A stretch of 64,000 bases of DNA, from the NCBI GenBank assembly GCA_033439255.1, contig CM065888.1:1116001-1180000 (forward strand), read 5' to 3'. Source of the stretch: Hericium rajendrae (Eukaryota; Basidiomycota; Agaricomycetes; Russulales; Hericiaceae). A program made the translations under genes and the position numbers. This document shows positions 59,001 through 64,000 of the stretch, piece by piece. Position 1 is the first letter of the stretch, and each line of letters opens with the position of its first letter. The notes under the pieces are model-generated. The model searched no databases. It saw only the letters and a list, made by a program, of their open reading frames with translations, and had not been told where the DNA came from.

Positions 59001-60239
59001 ACTGAAAACGCTGTGACGTGCGGGTTCCAATCAGATCTTGGAGCACTGCGGCAGATCTATCACGCTACCTGAGTGCCTGGAACAGATACCCTGGCACGAT
59101 ATCTGCAGAGCACACGGTCAGCACGCTTCGCGAACGGAAGAGTGCGGTATCAGCTCACACCAGATCATAGCCGCCAAGAACGCAAACAGGAAAAAGCGCT
59201 CCCTGCTCATGCCGTTGTGGAGACCGCTCCCGAAGTAGGTTTGCGAGTGCAGGGTATTGAAGAGGGCGCAAGACACGAGTGTGCCTGGCCAGACTGCGGA
59301 CAAGGTAAAACAATATGCCAGAAACTGAGTGGAAAGACATACTCATAGAGGGTGGAGCGACGAGGAAGCGCCGTGCAATGCCACCAACAGAAAATCCAAT
59401 AAATTGTGTCGACATGACTAGCATCCAGTCATCTGCGCTGCCCTAGTTAGCGTATGAACTACTAATCCTTGAGCAACATTCGCACAAATAAAATTGAAAC
59501 TCTGGTTATAATACACTCGCTGAACCGAAATGACGTCCGTCTGTCAGGCAGTCAGTGTAAATTATATGCGATGACCTATGATACGAACGCACCGCATAGG
59601 CTGATTGGGCGCCAACGCCTGCCATGACCGTAACGAGGACCTATGCAAATTAAGTTATTGTATGTCATCAAACGGAACAGGTCTCTTACATGTTCCTTGA
59701 TACTGAAGGGTCCGGGGTTGACAGACACTCCAAGGATTTTGATACGGGGCATAATACGTGCCCAAACGCGGCCCATGGGAAACGCCACCAGCTGCGCGAC
59801 GAACTTGACAGCATGGCATATGACGTTTGAGCGGGCAGAAAGGCACGTGCAGAGTCATAATGGCCACTTACACCCGATACCAAGATAGACGGATATCGAA
59901 ATGAAAAGAATTGGTTGACACCCGGAAGGAGGACAGCCCAAAATAGGCCGATCACCCATGCCCGAAGCGTGGAGGCGGGCATGGAGGGATCGTCGAAATT
60001 GGCGACAGCTGCTCGGACTTCGGGATATGGGGAGTCGACCTCTGCAATGTACGCGTTTGTCGCGTTACTCCGCAAATGACAAGGACAGACTGATCTGACT
60101 GACCTAGGCTAGCATGGGAGAAGTCTAGGTTGGGATCGAAAAAATCGGGTACCGAGTTGATGTGTGAAGTGTCTTCAGGAACTGTGGAATGTGTATGAAT
60201 CCGACCGAGTTGGCTCTCTGTATACCATTCATAAGTGTT
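56015..60239 (-). CDS. OPT-family oligopeptide transporter
   Basis: Large minus-strand gene split into many short exons, ending 'FGYAPYALSPPAH' at 56015. Reading in order: 'SVPDFFDPNLDFSHASLG', 'EVDSPYPEVRAAVANFDDPS', 'WVIGLFWAVLLPGVNQFFSF', 'FPMGRVWARIMPRIKILG', 'ARRFLVAPPSM', 'CALFNTLHSQTYFGSGLHNG', 'NISRILNTDSTLNTTAYN', 'SYGLAFASVTATVVHSLIYF', 'AITNRQVGL', 'IIAGLILPGRPVAM' and 'LPPANASNFVPWAILGFIFQ'. These are typical of the fungal OPT family, which imports tetra- and pentapeptides with protons; about 12-16 membrane spans are expected. The first coding exon could not be placed: protein-like sequence reaches at least 60239 and an ATG may lie upstream, so the 5' end given is a minimum. Confidence 0.85.
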
Positions 60240-62159
60240 ATCGCAATCGTATAGCCTTCAACTGACCCGAGGACGCCTTCTCTCTATCATGTTCGTACGT
60301 GTCCCCTTCCCTATGATAGTCCTCGGTGGTCGCAGACATTTCATTCCTTCCGCAAGGGTTATCACCCGTAATGTTTGGACTGCGAGACCTGCGATAGAGG
60401 TCTCCAATAGATATTTAGCTTGCAAAGTCGAGATATAAGACAACTACATGGAAAGATGACGGTGAAGGCTAAGTTCCGAGCAAAAAATTGGGCGTTGAAT
60501 TGGAAGACTCACCGATAAAATTGGAGTACACGGTAATTTCCACAACGCGACCGAAATGAGATGCAGGTTCGCATTCACAGTGGTAGCGGGGTATTGGGAT
60601 ATACAACACGTCAAAGCAGAAAGCAAGGGGTATCGTGAAGGTCGTGGTATGTGAGAAAGAAGGGTATCAAGGAGCAGAAGTGAGTGGGCAAGACATATCT
60701 ACAGCAAGGCACACGCGTTCAGCTTCTCTCCGTTGTCTCCCCGCGGGACTATCGCGAATCCTTACATGCACGTGATCCCGTCCCATGCACCTCCGCTGGC
60801 CATGTCGGAATTCGCATTTTCTCCTTCTCCCCACCTTTTACCTTCCCTTACATTACTTTCTGAATCTATCTCGACTGATTCTTGATACTCGCTGTGTTTC
60901 TGTATGGTCATGCTACTCAGAGCGACCATAGTTCACGTCAGTTCGCCCGCGGCACGAAAATCTGATCTGCTTACTACAGTCTGTCTCTTTATCCCGGCTT
61001 GGTATTCTTGCGCAATTCGAGGCTTGGTTGAAGTATGCAGCCCACATGGAGAGCTTGGAATCCGTATCTGATGGGTTTGCCTGCTGTACAGCCAGCGACA
61101 TTTGGATCCATGAGGAAAAGCTCTTCCGGAATCATTTTCGGCGCTATCTGACTTTCGGACCTTGGTCGTTCCGTCTTTCTCCTCAAGCATGTGTTTCTGA
61201 GTTGTGAGTGGCCGATTTGAGCCCCGGATCTGCCGAGCTACTTATCTTGTCGACGTATCTGACTTGCGATCCATTATTTTGCTAGCCTGATTCTTTCCTC
61301 TCGAGCAACCCTCGGGGCTCCCACGAAGGATAGGCATCATCAGCCTTTGGCTGCAGATCATACGTCGAGATGTGTGAATGCTGATAACCTCAAACACAGG
61401 CGCTTCCCACCGGGCACATTCGTTTGCCGCCCCATTATATATAGACCAACTCAGTTGAGGATGCTATTTATTATTGACTCCTTCGTAGAAAACCACAGCG
61501 GCTTGGTCGCACGATTGCCTAGTGGACGATAACACTAGGTAGCTCGCTGTCTTTGCCAACCTATCCTGTAACCCGTGAGAAGTCGTCTGCAAGAAGTCAT
61601 TGCGAAACTGATCAAAACGTGCTTATTTTTCACAGGAAGCTCGTATACGCAATAGTCGATACATACATACTAGGATGAGCACTGCTAGACTTCCAAGTTT
61701 ACACCGAAATCTCTCCGGGGCTCGACTACTCGCGGCAGCAGATCCTACAACATTCCACACGAGTCTTGTCCCACATCACCCTTACGGCACCATCATCATG
61801 GATCAGAGATGCCGAAGTACGACTGACCGGGTTCAAGTAGCTCAGGGCGCACTATCACCACCTGGCTGCATGGCCACCCCTATGTCAATTACGGCGTCCC
61901 ATTCTCTCGGGCAGGTTCCTTCTGCGGTTCCGAGAAACGTACCATGCACTCCCCTCACACGGGTGCTGCCACACGGGTGTTGCGCTTCTGGCAACGCTTC
62001 AGACACTATCAAAGGGCGATCTGCTCTACTTCTTTTCTTCCTTTAATTTGCTTGACGACGTGCAAGCGGTACGGGCTTGGTCTTAGTGCCGTACAATGTC
62101 TATCATTGCGATCCGCTTCCCACGACCCTCACCATCACCCTCGCGGATAAGCAGATTTC
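60240..62159. other. Intergenic, no supported gene
   Basis: The first part (to ~60700) probably holds the missing 5' exon and promoter of the OPT gene. The plus-strand frame 61675-62046 has no splice partner, no recognised family and unusual composition, so I do not call it. Confidence 0.5.
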
Positions 62160-63110
62160 TCAAGGAGTATCGGAGATGCGGTATGTGATTTTCTGCCCGC
62201 TGACCTGCGAAACGATTATTGTTTCCATGGACCAAAAGAAGGCGAGCGGGGAACCACATTTTTCCTTCGTGCATGTACAAATGCCCCTCCCGAACACTGG
62301 CAAGTCCTTTCTACATGACCAGCGGCGGGTTGGGCTTGACCTTGCGGGTCGCGAGGATGTCCGCAATCAGTTTTGCAAAGTCCTTCCCGCGCTTGGCCAT
62401 CTCTTCTGCAGGAGTCCACTACCCTGGAAACTCGAAGCTCCGGTGACCAGCGCAGTCGCCAGCATCTGGCCATTATCCAAGGAACATACATAGGAGGATG
62501 CTCACCCTGCCTAGCAGCTTGTACGCAAGCGTCATTTGGATAGTGACGCCGGGCCTGGGGCTCCCATACCGCAAATCAGCGGCGATATGACCCCCCTCAC
62601 CGCTCAGTGCGGCTGAAATAATGTCAGGCGTACCCTTTGCTACCTCTGCGATGCAGTCTACAGCATGCTTTAGCGTGCCGCCTGTAGTCTCCTTGATCTT
62701 CTTCCTAACATCGGCGTTATTATAGCCGAACACCTCATGTGCGCCGAGCGACTTCACGAGCGCAGCGTTCTTCGGCGACGCCGTGGCAATGACTCGCATC
62801 CCGGACAACTTATTTCTTGACGTACTGCCCGACAGATGAGAAGCCGCCGTACATGCGGACCGACGCGGGTGCGAAGGGCGTTGGCAGATCGTGCGACTCC
62901 CAGAGCGTCTGCATCGCGGTGAGGGGCACACGCCGACCTGTGCGCCCTCTTCGAAGGGCCAACTATGGACGACGACCTCTGCGGGCGTGACGAGATACTC
63001 AGAGAACGCGTGTATCATGCGCTGGACGATGGCACAGGTATCATCAGTTCCAGGCCGCTTCGGGGCACCGAGACATGCTCACCGCCGTGCACGAATCGTC
63101 GGCAATTAAT
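62160..63110 (-). pseudogene. Decayed zinc-type alcohol dehydrogenase / quinone oxidoreductase
   Basis: The medium-chain dehydrogenase fold is clear in pieces on the minus strand: 'AFSEYLVTPAEVVVHSWPFE' and 'MYGGFSSVGQYVKK', then the Rossmann segment 'LSGMRVIATASPKNAALV', 'LGAHEVFGYNNADVRKKIKE', 'GVTIQMTLAYKLLGR', 'EEMAKRGKDFAKLIADIL', 'KVKPNPPLVM' and the final 'SGQKITYRISDTP' with its stop at 62160. Between VGQYVKK and LSGMRV a few family residues are missing and a stop is in frame. A frame change lies in the block after WPFEEGAQ, and further stops precede EEMAKRG and follow PPLVM; no GT-AG intron explains all of them. It appears to be a host gene lost by several independent changes. The reductase next to it is intact. 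Confidence 0.75.
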
Positions 63111-63338
63111 TTGGACATGATGGCCGAGACTCGAAAGCGCGAGTGGCAAACGATCACGGTGGATGCACTATGTCATGATGCTGACATGCTCGGATGTTGC
63201 GTCTGGAGAAGCTTGCCTTCCACAATCCTCTTAAGCAAGAGAACGAAACAAAAGGTCAAGTGTCTGATTTGACATTCTAAGCGATACATTTGTTCGTGTC
63301 TGTATTTATGACGAAGGTATGGTAACTCCGGTCAGCGT

Positions 63339-64000
63339 CTAGTGGCCAAAGATGGGGACGGGCTGATAAGGCTCTTCCAAGTATTTCATGTCCTCGTCCG
63401 TCAGCTCCACGTCCAAAGCCCCGACAATGTCTTTCATCTTCTCAACGGAAGTCGAGCCGACAATCGGTGCAGAGACTACGTCCTTATGCAGCAGCCAAGC
63501 GAGTGATAGCTGAGCCATGCTGACGTTCTTCTCGCGCGCGAGCTTCTCGACACTGCAATGATTGTTTTTAGCGTCGTGCGGAGGAGAAATGGGGAAGACC
63601 AACCGGTTGATGATTTCCTCCACGCCAGCACCAATGTATCCTTTAGCCCAACTTCATGGGAATCAGCATGGGATCGGTGAAGGTTAGAAGGGATGCGCAC
63701 GGATCAGTACCGGCCCGCTTCGTCTGCTCGCCGAGCGGACGAGTGAGGTTGCCTCGCGCCAGAGGGGACCAAGGAGTGGAACCGACCCCAAAGTACTATG
63801 AGATAATTTTCAGTAAAGGCTGGTGATGGAGCGGGTCGCAGTATAGTACTGACCTTTAGCGTAGGGACCATTTCGCGCTCCTCCTCGCGGTACAAGAGGT
63901 TGTAATGGTTCTGCATGGAGATGAATGGCGTGAGGTTGTGAGTAATGGCATAGTCTACGGATGAACGTCAGAGATGTCGATCCAAAGTGCAACAGGCACT
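63339..64000 (-). CDS. Aldo/keto reductase, 5' end outside the window
   Basis: The minus-strand gene runs off the right edge. The C-terminal part is readable over several exons: 'YAITHNLTPFISMQNHYNLL' with 'YREEEREMVPTLK', then 'FGVGSTPWSPLARGNLTRPL', 'GEQTKR', and 'EKLAREKNVSMAQLSLAWLL', 'VVSAPIVGSTSVEKMKDI', ending LEEPYQPVPIFGH at 63339. These are the NADPH-binding C-terminal signatures of the AKR fold; the catalytic Tyr/Asp/Lys lie in the missing part. Substrate unknown. The visible part shows no disruption. Confidence 0.85.

Noticed and set aside
61675-62046. Plus-strand 123-codon frame
   Set aside because: No homology recognised, no introns, and opposite the 3' end of a decayed dehydrogenase.

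Overview
The window comes from a filamentous basidiomycete, most likely a wood- or litter-inhabiting Agaricomycete (inferred, not proven). The evidence is dense spliceosomal introns of about 45-80 bases with GT-AG ends, GC-rich coding sequence, a GH18 chitinase with a CBM5-like domain, a GH95 fucosidase, an OPT oligopeptide transporter, and a Kyakuja-Dileera-Zisupton (KDZ) transposon, a class known mainly from mushroom-forming fungi.

Layout. 1-9459: 3' part of a GNAT acetyltransferase, an intron-bearing tRNA-Asp, the exosome helicase Mtr4, and a secreted chitinase. 9460-18038: an 8.6-kb KDZ DNA transposon bounded by 214-bp terminal inverted repeats that are almost identical. It carries a transposase and two cargo genes, all on the minus strand. 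18039-22040: a repeat-rich, gene-poor stretch with a hairpin tandem array and a decayed gene. 22041-31789: a 2OG-Fe(II) dioxygenase, a family-2 glycosyltransferase, V-ATPase subunit E, and the SNARE Ykt6, which is divergent from V-ATPase E over a 237-base shared promoter. 31790-39243: two tRNA-like repeat units, a membrane-anchored GH16 glucan enzyme, a 177-bp tandem duplication and a MARVEL-like membrane protein. 40220-44119: three tandem genes of unknown function in which every intron is in phase 1; they may be duplicates of one another. 45372-46193: a Mutator-like fold-back element with a 9-bp target duplication. 47177-60239: GH95 fucosidase, P5A ATPase (Spf1) and an OPT transporter. 62160-64000: a decayed zinc-type dehydrogenase and the 3' part of an aldo/keto reductase.

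How it fits together. The housekeeping genes serve RNA surveillance (Mtr4), endomembrane function (Ykt6, V-ATPase E, Spf1) and wall building or turnover (chitinase, GT2, GH16, GH95). They look like ordinary chromosomal neighbours, not a biosynthetic cluster. The unusual content is the KDZ element with its two cargo genes and the tandem phase-1-intron family. Multi-exon genes are reported as their full start-to-stop span; exon limits are given in the evidence where I resolved them.
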